NCBI RefSeq assembly: GCF_008831285.2
Contig: NC_045141.1
Location: 15,734,106-15,798,105 of the forward strand
DNA: 64,000 nt
From: Nymphaea colorata
Lineage: Eukaryota; Streptophyta; Magnoliopsida; Nymphaeales; Nymphaeaceae
Direction: 5' to 3'
Positions 45,354-58,549 of the stretch are shown piece after piece; within the stretch, counting starts at the first letter, position 1, and each line of letters begins with the position of its first letter. The position numbers and the translations under genes are program-made. The notes under the pieces were generated by a model, which saw only the letters and a program-made list of their open reading frames with translations, was not told the origin of the DNA and ran no database searches.

Positions 45354-48300
45354 ATGGAGACGCCTCTGCTAGAGAACCAGAGCAGCCCCACTCTATGCAG
45401 GAGGTCGCTGATAGAGAGCAAGAAGCTATGGCACTTAGCAGGCCCTGCCATCTTCACCTCCATATGCAACTACTCGTTGGGTGCCCTCACCCAGACCTTC
45501 ACTGGTCAGGTCGGGGAGCTGGAGCTCGCTGCTGTGTCCATAGAGAACTCTGTGATTGCAGGGCTGGGTTTTGGCTTCTTGGTAAGACATGGCAGCCCAT
45601 GACATCAAACCAAAAAAAGCTTTGTTTCTATCTGCTAGCTGTTCTGTACTAAGGAACATGTACTGTATTATATCATTTGTGTATTGGATGATTTCTGTTC
45701 TGTACTAAGGAGCATGTCCTGTATTATATCATCTGTGTATTGGATGATTTCTGTTGAAAATTTGAACTGGGTGGTGGTGATCATGGCAGCTGGGTATGGG
45801 AAGTGCTTTGGAGACACTGTGCGGACAGGCCTTTGGAGCTGGGAGGTTGAGGATGCTGGGGATTTACATGCAGAGGTCATGGGTTATTCTGTTCTGCACA
45901 GCCTTGATCTTGACTCCTGTCTACGTCTTCTCAAACTATATTCTAAAGCTTGTTGGGGTCTATGACGAACTGGCTGATCTTGCAGGTAAGCTGAATTCTG
46001 TCTCCATATTGCCATCACAATAAACATGATCTACCATTGTCATGGTTTTCAATGAGCTGCTCAGACTACCTTCATCCTTCTCTTTCCTCACCCCAAATCG
46101 ATTGCCGGTAATTTTGAAACCTTCTGTCATGCTGTATGGCCCTATGTATAGTTAGGAAAATCTAAATTCTCAGGCTGCATAGCCCCTTCAAAACATAAAC
46201 ATCATCCGCCGTATTAATGCTTCTTGATAAACTGTTTCATTATCATCATCACCCATCTTTTCTTCACCATATCCATTTATGCAAGTCTTGGAAGCTTCTG
46301 CTACTCTGTCGTAGTCAGATGCATCTTTATGGGCAGCCTTACCCGGGCCAGAACACCAAGCTTGTGTCCTTTTCTGTTCTCCTAATCACACAGAAGTTCC
46401 ACATGTGGATGTGTGTGTGTGTGTGTGTGCGCGCGCACGCTCTTCACTCGCAAATATGCATGCACCCTTAGTAGTCTCTCTGTTCTCCAATTACAAAGAA
46501 TTTGCATGTCGGCCGTGTGCCTGTGTGAGTTGTGAAACTCAAAGAGAAGCTCATCGTAATATAAATGGAAATTAAGAACTGCGATATATTTAGCGGCGAT
46601 CTGTTTGGGAAGCCTTTCCGGTTTCCAAGAAAAGAAGAATGTTTTATTCTTAGGCTATTGCTTTTAGGCTTTCAGTATGTCAGGAAGGTTGACCTCGAAA
46701 GTATAAAGTAGGTGGAATGCTCAAACTGCATGTCCTCTGAAACTTTTTCTTTCTTTTCATTTCTAGCAGAAAGAAGCCACCTCAAAAGGACCTAGGCACC
46801 TAGCTCGCTGATTTAACCTCTCATTTAGCTTGTCTTGGCATCTTTAGAAGACCCACAGCTAAAGAAACACATATTAGAAAAGTTCTTGCGCTTTACTGCT
46901 TTTGCTTCTGGTTGGCTTTTGTCCTTGTCGTTAACTTTATCAAATTACATGAAAATATGAAATCATAACCCTAAGGGAATATTATTTTTACTTGCTTTTG
47001 GTTCACATGATCCTGAACAAAAGGGTGAAAAAAGGGTGAACTTTGACCACTAGACGTATGCGATGTTGGCAGTGATGAAGGGGGAGTGCAGATTTGAAAA
47101 AGAACGCAATTATGAAGCTTGTGGGTTTCTTATGATACATTCTTTCCCATCACAAAGTTTTATTGCATGCAAGCTGTTCTCTGGACTGATTTAACAGCGT
47201 TCTAATGAAAAAAGTTTAACTTAATCCGGTAGATGTTTGTGATAAGTAAACTATAGAGTTCATCTCCCAGTAAACTACTTACTGTAATATTCATGTTGGA
47301 AAAAACAAAGGCTAATGGATAATGTGGCAACTGAAGGGCAAACCATGTAAACGACACCTTACAATTTGAAATTTCTAGTGCAGGAGGATCTTTAATAAAT
47401 TTGTATATGTTTATGCAGGCGAGTTCGCAATATGGATGCTTCCTCAGCTGTTTGCTTATGCAGCAAACTTCCCAATCCAAAAGTTCCTCCAGTCCCAGAG
47501 GAAGGTCATGGCTATGGCTTGGGTTGCTGGCATTGTCCTTGTAATTCATGCATTTTTGAGCTGGCTCATGATCATGAAACTGGACTGGGGTCTGGTTGGT
47601 GCAGCCATAACGCTTAACTTGGCATGGTGGCTGGTCGTTTTAGGCGAGTTTGGCTACATATTAATCTACTGCACAGATGCATGGACTGGGTTTTCATGGT
47701 TGGCTTTCAAGGACCTGTGGGGCTTTGTTAAGCTCTCCTTAGCTTCAGCAGTCATGCTATGGTAAATAAGCAAAGATAAAAATGTCATTGACTTTTTGGT
47801 ACAGCAAAACCACTCCTGACACCGTTTTTTCTGTTGGCAGCTTGGAGTTTTGGTATCTTATGGTGCTCATTGTGATTGTTAGTAAACTACCAGATCCACT
47901 CATACCAGTTGATGCGGCTTCCATATGGTAAGAACAATTTATAAATCATGATCCAATATGGATTTGCCTACTGAATCTTTTATGATTTCGTTTTTGCATC
48001 AAATCAAAACCTACAATATCGAGTGATAGTTGGTACTTGTTAGAGCAAAGTGGTGCTACCAGGAAGAGTAAAGATTTGGTGTAGTTTTTACTTTTCATGA
48101 GTTGCAAAGTTTTGTTGTGCCTTTTAAAATTTGATTATGAGTAAACTTTGTTTTTAATGTATTTTCCTTCTTCCAACAGTATGAACATCAATGGATGGGA
48201 TGCAATGATTGCACTTGGATTTAATGCCGCAATCAGGTAACATAACTACTCCTTTTGAAGATGTAATAATTTATAGAAATAACATGGCAAAATGCACTTT

Positions 48301-50461
48301 ATTATCCAATCTTCTCCAAATTCACTCTGGCAGAGTCATCTGTGTGGGCAGCATTGCATAAGTCTATGTCTACACAACACAACAAATAGCAGGCGTAATA
48401 ATTATAGATGATTCTGCAATATGCCTCGTTAACTCCTTAGTTTCCTAAGGATAAAGAAATGTGAGGGCATGCATGTGTGTCTCGTTTAACATAATAGCCT
48501 GCATTTGTTATTAATGCACGAATCTTGCAAAGGTTGCACATGTTGCACAACTTTATCAGTGCACTTCTCACTGGAAACAGACTGCTTAAGAGTTCGATGG
48601 ATGTAGAAACTTGTCTAATCGTTTCCTTTTTCTAGTAAATTGCTATTCAAGAACATTGTGTACCCAGAGCAAAGAAACCTGTAGTCCAAGTGAAGATTGA
48701 TCACAATTGGATAGGTAGCTAATCTGATAAAGAATCTAGATTCCAAAGTAGACACTATTTTTCAACTATAGCACCACAGCAGGTCGTGAGCAGGCGGTTA
48801 GACGAGAATGTGAGGGATGACAAGTTAAAAGACCCCTCATAAACCTTAGGTTCGGCGCTCAACCTCAATTCGAAAAGTGCAGAAAAAATAAAAAGTTTTA
48901 ACTGTAATAGTTTCATTATAGAGGGAACCAAAATTTCTCATTTTATTTTTATCATGTGCAGCGTGAGAGTGTCAAATGAACTGGGAGCAGGGGATGCAAA
49001 GGCAGCAAAATTTGCAGTCTGGGTAGTCTCTGTGACTTCTGTCTCAATAGGGATCGTTGTCATGATCGTCATTTTGTGTACCAAGGGTATCTTCCCCGTC
49101 CTTTTTAGCAGTAGCACAGCCGTCCAGGAGGAAGTGACAAAACTTGCTAGCTTGCTTGGGATTACCGTTGCCCTTAACAGTTTACAGCCAGTTCTATCAG
49201 GTAATTAATGTAGACTTTCACTAAATGAAAAGCAACATGGTTGTATTCTTCTTTGTTCATGAACTGTCCAATATGCTCAATTTTTTCTGCTATATTATCT
49301 CTTCAGGAGTTGCCATTGGAGCTGGATGGCAGGCCATTATTGCTTACATAAACATTGGATGCTACTACATTGTCGGATTGCCTGCAGGCATACTTCTAGG
49401 GTTCAAGTTTAATTTTGGCGTGGAGGTAACTTCTCTTATACGCATAATCGCATCCCTGTGTTTCAGTACACATCTGCAGTTCATGCGTCCACGCGTTTAG
49501 CATGCCAGCATACAGGAGGCATGTGAGTTTGTAGAAATGTGTATGTATGTACATGTGCTGTAGAAAATATAGGCCTAATAGCACGAACCATAGGCATGTG
49601 GTGGCCCGGAACTATGGCTTTACACTCGTAACAAGTTAATATCAGTGAAACAAAAAAACTTTCACCCTTGACCGAGCTGTCCTGTGTCACCAGTGACCAG
49701 CGAGCTCCTTTCAATACCACCAGACAATCAGAAGTTCATAAGAATTGCACCCAAACAGCTGTCTCATCTGAAGGCTCCAAAAGTTCAGAAATTCATTGAT
49801 TATGTCAACTAATCTTGCATTTTACCTTTAATTACGGATATTTTGGCTTGTCCACTCCATTTGTGCTTGCTAAGAATGTAAAAAAGTTCCCAGTTGGATG
49901 GCAACCTGCTGAAACCAACTCATGGTTAATGAGCCAAGAAACCATTACACAACAATATAATATCACTATGCATCATTGGATCTCATATGCATATGCATGT
50001 ATAAGCACCAATGAAGAAGATGAACCAACACATTCAAACATTGCATCAGGACTGAATACACTTTAAAAGTGTTTACTATTGTTAGATTGCACCAGCTTAA
50101 AATGCATGAGAGTCTTTTGATTGGCTTCCTTCTTTCTTGACAACATCTCTTGAACTGCAGGGCATTTGGGGAGGCATGATTGGTGGCATAGCTTTACAAA
50201 CACTTATCCTGATTGGTCTCACTGCCTCCACTGATTGGAAGAAAGAAGTAAGCAAACATTTGCTACATAGTTGCTCGTAATAGTTAGCGGTTGCTGTGAA
50301 CAACTTGTATTGAACAGAACAATTTACTTAAAAAACAATAGTGCTAACTCCTATCGAAATATATGCAGGCATCACAAGCTGAGAGCCGTGTGAGGAAGTG
50401 GGGAGGATCACTTGAAGATGGAAACGGATCTGTAGAAAACAACCATGTTGCACATGAATGA
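45354..50461 (+). CDS. MATE transporter, DETOXIFICATION (DTX27/29-like), tandem copy 1
   Basis: Nine exons: 45354-45581, 45790-45985, 47419-47761, 47841-47927, 48180-48236, 48962-49200, 49307-49425, 50161-50247 and 50369-50461, giving 482 residues, typical for plant MATE proteins with twelve membrane segments. Family signatures are [20 protein letters not shown], then [13 protein letters not shown] in the first helices, [18 protein letters not shown] at the start of exon 2, a [19 protein letters not shown] segment in exon 3, and [18 protein letters not shown] at about 304-321. The C-terminus is short and hydrophilic. Plant DTX proteins export or sequester organic compounds such as flavonoids and alkaloids at the vacuolar or plasma membrane using proton gradients; the substrate here cannot be read from sequence. 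The ENS-IAG variant in helix 2 points to the DTX29-like group. The frame is intact and all junctions are GT-AG. Confidence 0.95.
45640..45751. repeat. Tandem duplication in MATE 1 intron 1, 56 bp unit
   Basis: TGTTCTGTACTAAGGAACAT and the following bases (45640-45695) recur at 45696-45751 with three substitutions. Confidence 0.92.
46409..46440. repeat. Alternating purine-pyrimidine tract in MATE 1 intron 2
   Basis: An AT step, (GT)9, then (GC)n with one AC gives 32 strictly alternating bases, a classic Z-DNA-prone composition. Confidence 0.85.
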
Positions 50462-51351
50462 TCATAGACCAGACATAGACATATGAATTGCAGCGTATAC
50501 GCTTGACTGGGTCCCGTCAACAGCAATTCAGTTTTGATAGTTTTCTATTGCTTTTCATGAGTCAAACTCCAAAGCTTGACTGTATTTCTTCTTGCCTGTA
50601 TCTTCTGCATTTCTTGAAGAGAGCTATTGGAGAGCAGGTTTTCTTGATAATGTATCAAAGCATGCTTAGATTATGCCAAAGCTGTGATAATTTTTCACAA
50701 AGAGTACTCTAGCTTCATAGAGTTGAGAAGAGAAATCAGACCACCTTGTTTTGGCTTTTCTAGATCAGACGCTTTATTTCTAAACTAAAACAAAATAGAG
50801 TATGTCTGCATAGGAAGAAAAGAATTCTGCTTTAACATAACATGCAAGGAGCTTGGTTGGCACCATAAACAGTGGTTGTCTCCTCAGAGAGGTCCAGATA
50901 AGGATTTGAGAAGATTCGCAGAGCCAAATATGTTTCCCATTTCCCTGAACACAGAGTTATATTGTGAAACACGCAAAAGCCTATGTGGAGGACACCCGTT
51001 TTTAAATTCTCATGTTGTACAAGGTACTCAATACCTAGGAGTAAGGTTTTCAATTTCAAGCAGAGGTTACCACAAAAGAGCCAAAAAGAAAATCCAAATG
51101 TTGAACATCAGAACAGATGCGACTGAATAGCTTGAAGTATTCCTGATTCTGTACCTCATGAAGATCACAGCTTTGTCCAGTTCACAGTAAGTGCATGAGT
51201 AAGCAAATGTAGCAACTACATATTATAACTACAATGAAGGATGAACCAAGAGGAGCACATCATAGATGGCATGTCTTAAAGCACACGCTAATTAAGCTTC
51301 CCTCTACTGGTAACCCCTTTTTCTCTAGCTTGCAACAGGAAATATCTTTTC

Positions 51352-51434
51352 AAGCCTCTGTTTTGAAGGGTGTAAACAAGATGAAGCCTCTGTTTTGAAG
51401 GGTGTAAACAAGATGAAGCCTCTGTTTTGAAGGG
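51352..51434. repeat. Tandem repeat, 32 bp unit, 2.6 copies
   Basis: The unit AAGCCTCTGTTTTGAAGGGT plus GTAAACAAGATG is present twice completely (51352-51383, 51384-51415) and then for 19 bases. Confidence 0.95.
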
Positions 51435-52932
51435 TTTCTTTCGAGGTGTTTATGCCTTCCGCTCTCACCTGTCCTATGATCCTAGAGGCTTGCCCTTTAA
51501 TGAAGAAGGGCGCTCATAAATGTTGTGCAGGCATGGGAAAGTTACATTGGCTACTTCTCTAAAAAATTTAAGCATATACGGTGTAAAGAAAAGCAACAGC
51601 AACAGCAGAACGGTCATAGCTCGTCCATTCTTTATCTGCTAAAGTTGAATAAAAGATGTGCGAGGGCAGAAAAAAAAAAATCTACGTGTTCCTAATTACA
51701 ACAAAAGGGGACAAAAAAACTAAGCAAAGCAAAACTTATATCAGCAGTTTCTTGTAACTCCACCAGATTGTTCATGTTCTTTTCAGGCCTTCCCCTCTTT
51801 CCACTGTAACGCCGTCTTGCCCAAGATGCTCACAGCCCCACCATCACCAGCTTCCCTGTTCTGTAATATCTATCATGTCTGCGACAAACGTAGGGAGGCC
51901 GGAGGATCATCTTTAGCAAGGAGCGAAAAGGATTTTGATTTGCACGCTCAGTCGCTGCCTCTCAGAAGAGATTGTCTTTCTTCTTCCTTTTCGATGTTCC
52001 CTTACAAACAGAAAAGTTGATCTGGACTGGCCTCTAATTAGATGCCCATCTGTGCTGGTTGGCAATCGCGGTACCTCTTTCCTTTCCCCTCAATTGTTTC
52101 TCTTGAAAGAAGTTTTCCTGCTCCAGTTTTCTGTGTAAATGGCAGGTTGTTGAAGATATTGCTGTTCATATTGTTGTTTCTTTTGAATTGCTTCTAGGCT
52201 TTGCCAGATCTTCGCTTTACTTCAATTAAATGATAATTCGTGAAGTATATTAATGGCATTTTTTAAATAAAGTTTTTTTATGAGCTATTGAATTTTATTG
52301 TTTTTATTCATTAACTACCATCTAGGCTTTTAACTTCTTGAAAGTCGATTAGTTTGATACGATTACGATTCCATCTTCTTATAAGCTGTAATTTCTCTGA
52401 TAGCATTTTATTGCACTTCCTGTTTTGTGGGGAAACTGTTCTAGAGAAAGTTCCCTTGGAAGAGGGTGGAAGAGGGGAAATTTCACCTGCTTCCAAATTC
52501 AGGGCATGCTTGATAAACCTGAAAAAGAACGAGTGGAAAAGTATTTTGGTGTTTGATGAGTGAGCGTAAGCGGAAGGGGAGAAAAACAATGTATTGAAAT
52601 TAACTACCATGTTTTATTCTTCATTATCTGTTAGATATTTTTCTAATAATCGCTGGATTTTTTTTAATCACCACAAAAATCTAGTTAGAACTGATGGTCA
52701 GCATGTAAACAAATATCAGTATATCAACTCGATCAACTGGTAATCGTTATTAATTTTTATTAAGGGTGGGTGGTTCATCCCATCGCCCCTAAGAAAGACT
52801 ACTGCCCCTAAGAGAGGCTATTGCCTGCTCTTAGTTTTCACATAGCATGCTTTGAAATTGCTCTGAAATCTTTTACGGTGTGGAAGTAGAGCATACTTAA
52901 ACGTGACAGTGATCATTTCAAAACTCGATTCT

Positions 52933-53007
52933 GAGTTCTTGGAAGCAACTAGAAGAGAGCAACTTAACGTCGAGTTCTTGGAAGCAACTAGAAGAGAGCA
53001 ACTTAAC
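52933..53007. repeat. Tandem duplication, 39 bp period
   Basis: GAGTTCTTGGAAGCAACTAG and the following 16 bases occur at 52933-52968 and 52972-53007 without mismatch. Confidence 0.93.
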
Positions 53008-53293
53008 CAAACATCATCCTTTTCTACCAACCAACTGAAGTTTTCAATATTAAGCGCAAAATGCAAGTGTTGCTGAAAAAACAAAAGAAAAACATGCAAA
53101 TGCAAACAATGAACAAGATCTAACAAGGTTGTCGATTTAGTTGTCCAATATTAGTCATCCGGCAGTGCTGCAAAATTCCATACCTCATTTATGAGGTCGG
53201 AATGTTTCAAATCTACATCAGCTCATCTTTTATCAAAGTGAGAACCTTTATTTTGATTATGGAATTAAATATCTCATCGGATGCATAAATAAG

Positions 53294-53691
53294 TAGGAAT
53301 GTACAACGATTGGGCCGAGTTCAAGCTCTGCTAGCTCAACCTATATTCGAGTCATGTCATGTATTGCTCAGCTTAAGCTTAGGCTCGAATTTTATGAGGC
53401 GAGTCGAGCTCAAGCTGAACTCATTTAAGCTTGTGTCACTTTATTCATATTTATTTTCAAAATGAAAATGAAAACTACAAAAATGGTGTTAAAATTCATA
53501 AAAGACATTATTGACATACCCTTGAAGTAAGCTGAATTGAGTTGAAATGAATGGAGCTTGTGTAATTTGAACTCGTTTATAACTCGAGTTTTAACTCAAG
53601 CTCAAGTTCGTGTAATTCAAATTCAAGTCGTTTATAACTTAAATTTTAAATGGAGCCCGAGTTAGCCAGCTCGACCCCTTGTACATCCCTA
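53294..53691. mobile_element. Family C TIR element, best copy
   Basis: The ends are TAGGAATGTACAA and TTGTACATCCCTA, a nearly perfect 13 bp inverted repeat enclosing about 370 bp of non-coding sequence rich in GAGCTCAAGC and ACTCGTTTATAACTCGAG words. The length and the TAGGRATGT terminus match family B although the interior differs. No clear target-site duplication is visible. Confidence 0.65.
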
Positions 53692-56600
53692 TTCATATTA
53701 AAATATCCCCAGAATTTGAACCGTACCTAAAACGTCAAACAAAGTAAGAATGAAGCTTCAGATTTTCAAGCAGGCAAGTCACATCATTTTCCGACATGAT
53801 TAAAAAAAGTTTGTAAAAAGAATACAATAATACTTTGTTTCTAGAATGCGATAGGTGGCTTTGCCCACGAGATATTACTAGCAGCTGTTCTGTTCCAATA
53901 ATATTTTCAAGAAAAAGGCCCCCTAGTTACATATTGACTGCGTAGTCTCCAATATAGTATATTATTGCAATTGAGGGCCGTTTACGCCTTTCAATGGAAA
54001 AACGTTTTCACCTTCTCAGTTTTGTCCCTATGGAAGGAGGGTTCTGAACTTTTGTTATCGAAACGTGGAATGGCATTTTAGTCATTTGGGCACCCAAACA
54101 ATCGCTTCAGTATCTTTTAGGGTCGAACTCGATACACCGTGGAGCATTCAATCTAGGTTAATGTTGATCACTACGGGATTGAATCGAAGGGCACAGCTGG
54201 TAAACTCGTTGGGCTGACTTGAGAATCACGTGAGTCGGCTCGGATTGCCTACAAATCTGACTACGGGACAAGGTTTAAGCGAGGCAGAACCTGACTCGCC
54301 TTTGACTCAGCCCGACCCAACGAGCGCTGGAATCGCAATGACTTTCAAAATCACTCAATTCGGCTGCAGTAAAAATACATTATGGTTATTTGAATGCTCA
54401 ATCGAGTCGATGAGTCAACTTGATGACCTCTATCTGTCGATCCAGTCCAAGTTATGGGTTTGCAAACTATGTTAGATGGATGCAGAGGAAAAACTGTTTT
54501 CATCATTTAAAAAATATCATTTTTTTATTTATTCTTTTTTTATATTTAAAAAGCATCTTCCTTATTTGACCCTGTTTCCATAAAAGCAACTAATGTGAAG
54601 GATTTTTACAAGGTTGAAGGTTTCAGTTTGCGTAGTTTACCTAAAATATGAAGGGTCCATTAAAATATACTTAAAATTATTAGTTCACCCTTATTGAAAA
54701 AGGGAATTCATTATGTAAAAGGATTTCACAATCACATTTTTTTGGGCCGATTTCTCCTTAATTTCCCTTTTATTTTAAGTGTGACAATAAAGGCCGAGCA
54801 AATAACAAGGGAAAATATGTATTAGGATGACGATTTCTATGTTTAAATCCAAGGGTCATTTTATAAGAGCACTTTTCGAAACAAAAATTATGAAAATACC
54901 CTTGATATTAGAAAGTCGAACCCCCACATATGGATAAAATTTAAACCGAAAAAAATGAATGAGATGCATTTCGAGAGATCAATATAGGAAAAAAGTTAGG
55001 ACTCGTTGTGAAAGTTTTTCTAAACTTTTTTCAGCCACAAAGCCCATCCTCTATCCTATATGTCGGCCCATAATTTGTTCAACTTCCTCCGGAAACAAGC
55101 GCCATTAATCCACCACATCACCTCCGGTCGTCGGCTTAAAGCGTTCAATTAGTTAAAGCAAGGCAGCTGCCGCCGGAGATTTCTTTTTTTATCTTCCCCC
55201 CCCTTGGATTTTTCTCCCCGACTGTCAGAAATAAAATAACTGATAGTTATACAGAAGGACGGCCAGTTGCAGGGCGTGAAAAGGAGACTCTGCAGATTCG
55301 CCGTCGAGCGGAACAGAAAAGCGTTACGCCGATCTCCTCCTCCTCCTCCTCCTCCTCCTTCCCCCTTTCAAGCGTCTGTGCGTTTTGCATGATCTTCCTG
55401 AGTACGCCCCTTTCGAGAGCAGGTAGATTAATTCATCCTTTCGAGATTGCTTAAAGATTTTCAGTATCGCAAGCTTCGTGAATATGGGTGTTTGCTTTTT
55501 CTTATACATCTTCTCCTCAAAATCTCTTAATTAATAAAAAGAACATCTTTCTTTTCCTTAACAACATCTTATTTTGCTTTATTGTGTTGCTTTTTTGTAT
55601 AATTCGTTTTTTTTTTAATTTTATTTTTGCTATTTGTTCTTCTATATACGATACTTCTTGTTTTCAAATTTTATTAATTATCGGTTATATATATAACATT
55701 GACTCTAAAACGGTTCATCTAATCAATACAGTCTGATTCACAATTTAAAGAAAAACAAGAAGAAAAATGTGATGGACAAATAGGACTTGTTTGGATCCAG
55801 TCGGCCTGGATCAAAGTCAGAAAAGGAGTGCAATAACAGTCGTTATTATTTATAACCATCGTTCGTTCTGTTTTGGCTCAAACATGCTTTAACTTCATAT
55901 TCTATAAACCTCAATAAAGCATGATTATATTTAGCTGGAGTTTAATATAAAATGCTAGTGTTAGATATTAAACAGGCTTTGATCAAATCTAGGCATTACC
56001 ATGTTAATTGGATCAGATTACTCTGTTTTGAGGATTGGGAAATTAGATATGCATCTCTACGTGCATTTGGGTATGGATTTTTCGGGTTTAGTAATCGGAT
56101 CCAGTTTTCCTTATTGAATCCGGCTATTCAGATCTATATTCGAGTCAATAATTCGATGCGCATCCAGATCTGCCAGGGTTGATGCATTGAAGGTGGGCAT
56201 CTTAATTTTTTAGGAGTTTTGGACGTAATGAACTCTACCCCATTGGTCATGATTCAAATTCGTCTCTTCCACATTAAGTTGTTAAAGTCGAGTCGTCCAA
56301 GAACACAAGTGTCCTTGTCGCCTTTGATCAGCCATTCCCAAGAAATGTGGGTTCCAGCTTCTCTTGAAAGGAGCGTTGATTACTTTCCATTTAAAATTCA
56401 TGGATCTGATATGACATATTTTTTTTCGTATAGGAAAAAAATTCACATTAAAATTTATTGTTCAAGGTCAAACATAAAATCGATATTTGTAATGCTTACT
56501 TTACCTTTTTACATTAAAAAAATGTCTTGAGCCTTAAGGAGACATTTGATACCCTCGGATTTAAGATGGTTAAGATTTGAAAACCTTGAACTTAAGGCCA

Positions 56601-57169
56601 AGCCAGCCCTCCTCGACTTGTTCTTAAATCCAGTCTTTTTTTTTCTCTAATGCAAAAAAGTAAATAAAGATCTTAGTGTAAATTTTAGGTTTGACGAAAA
56701 AAGGATTTTACCATGGATCTTTTGTTACATCGGCAAATGCCTATCACTTCAGATCCATATAAGATCTATGAATTTCAAATCTGAAGTCACCAAATAACCT
56801 TTAAGAGTGTGTGTGTTTGTGTATATATAAATAGTCACTCATGAGAGTTGTCTTATTTATTTATTTATTATGATAGACAGTTGAGGAAAATAAGAAAAAA
56901 AAAGGTGATGACCATTTTTTATCATATAGCATGAGTTTACCTTTTTTAACCTTGTTTTTCCTTTCATTATATATCACGATAGGTCAAAATGATCTTCATG
57001 AGTGAGCTGAGTAAGAATTTATTTACTCCAGTTGCTTAGCAACATGTGGGTCCATACTGCCTAGACCATCTTTTTACAATTGTTTTATTTTTTATATCGG
57101 TATTTACTTTTATACATATATAGGCCCCTTCACATATAAATGTTTTTAAGCAGTCAACTAATTTTGATT

Positions 57170-57205
<36 letters not shown>

Positions 57206-57406
57206 ACTGTACAAAAAAGTATATGAGTATTTTTTGTATAAACTAATTATTGCACAATCGTGCATGGTTTCGTACTAGGACCAAATAGGACCCTGCCCAG
57301 TCTGGCCGGATTCATTGCCGGCCTGGCCGGAGCCCCATTATTTTGGCTTGGGCCCAGCGTCCAGCCTTAGCACAATGTACTGAGTTGTCTATGTAAGAGG
57401 TCAAAA
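53692..57406. other. AT-rich gene-poor interval
   Basis: No gene was recognised. A (TCC)n run lies at 55334-55359 inside a GC-rich patch (about 55080-55400), which resembles a promoter or first-exon region but has no convincing ORF. A (TA)n run is at 57175-57200. Confidence 0.5.
55334..55359. repeat. (TCC)n microsatellite
   Basis: About eight and a half CTC/TCC units within a short GC-rich patch of otherwise AT-rich DNA. Confidence 0.9.
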
Positions 57407-57843
57407 TAGGAATGTCAACATATCCAAAATGGATCACAAATCCAATTGAACCATTCCAAAAAAAGAAAAGGATATAGAAAATAACCTAATATTCAATCAA
57501 GAAATTGGCTTGGATTTGGATTTAAGAAATGTCATCTGGTTTGATTCAGATTCAGATATACATAAATATCAATCAGATTCAGATTGAATTTAATTTCAAA
57601 TAAGTATCTTATACTCAATGCTCTTACATTTCAAAAATTTGGTTTAAATTTCAGATTTAGATTTGGATATGAACTTAAATCGGATTCGGATTCAAATTCT
57701 GAAATCAAATTTTAGGTTAAGATTTAGATGTAACTTTTCTTCATTTATATTCAAATCATAATAGATATTTGTGAATATAAAAAAAAAAAAATTGATATGG
57801 TTAGGAATCTATATGACTCGAACCCAATCTGTTGACATCCCTA
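57407..57843. mobile_element. Family B TIR element, copy 3 (opposite orientation)
   Basis: The ends are TAGGAATGTCAAC and GTTGACATCCCTA, with a GGATTTGGATT and GATTCAGATTCAGAT-rich interior. It is inverted relative to the copy at 24583-24975, which shares the complement of CTCTTACATTTCAAAA. It is non-coding, about 437 bp. Confidence 0.68.
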
Positions 57844-58549
57844 AGCCAAAGTCATCCAAACGCTACGAAAATCCACATGTTTGTATCAACATATTTCCAT
57901 AATTTCTTCAATTCAGACCATACGTATCAAAAACTGTAGCATGCATTTTTTACTACTGAAATCCAAATCTATATGTACATTTCGTATAAACGACCAGAAA
58001 AACATAATGGCTTCAATCTTTTCAAGTCAACATTTTTTTTTTCGCAAAAAAAAAAAAGGTGTATAGTTAAGGTTGCTGAACTTACCGGAAATTGAAGGGA
58101 GAAAAGCCTGAAAAAGTAAGGGAACCTAGAGTACACCCGCCCCCCCATACGATCTAGTTTCAGGGGATATATCTCGTCTCCCTGACCTACATGTGTCTTC
58201 GTCACTAAAAGAGCATTGATTTGACAGGACACAGATCTAAACTGTCAGTATAAATGGTCGGTTAAATGTCTACAAGAAAAAAAAGCTTTTTAATTTGCAT
58301 TATGTTTTTGTATCTTAAATAATATAGTCAAATATTTAAATTAAAGAATTCACCGCTACTATCATTAATGCTTACATAATCCAAGATTCGAAGGCAAAAG
58401 AAATAAGGGGTCTGCCTTGGAATCGAATGATAGATTGTTAACTTTCTACTCATTCCAAATATGTATTAGCCTTTCTTATGAAGTATGTATATGTGAATGA
58501 GTTAAAAGGAGGAAGATTTGCAGAACCTTATCCATCCATGGCCTTAGAG
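57844..58549. other. Intergenic DNA, no gene seen
   Basis: AT-rich with poly-A and poly-T runs near 58029-58057. No supported ORF. Confidence 0.5.

Larger units (their letters stand above)
50462..53293. other. 3' flank of MATE gene 1 and intergenic DNA, no gene seen
   Basis: The first part probably holds the MATE 3' UTR. A stretch at 50830-51130 is open on both strands and reads somewhat protein-like on the minus strand, but I cannot identify it. Two perfect or near-perfect short tandem duplications lie at 51352-51434 and 52933-53007. Confidence 0.45.

Noticed and set aside
50832-51130. Overlapping ORFs on both strands downstream of MATE 1
   Set aside because: The minus-strand reading looks mildly protein-like, but there is no recognisable domain and no flanking exons, so it was not called a gene.
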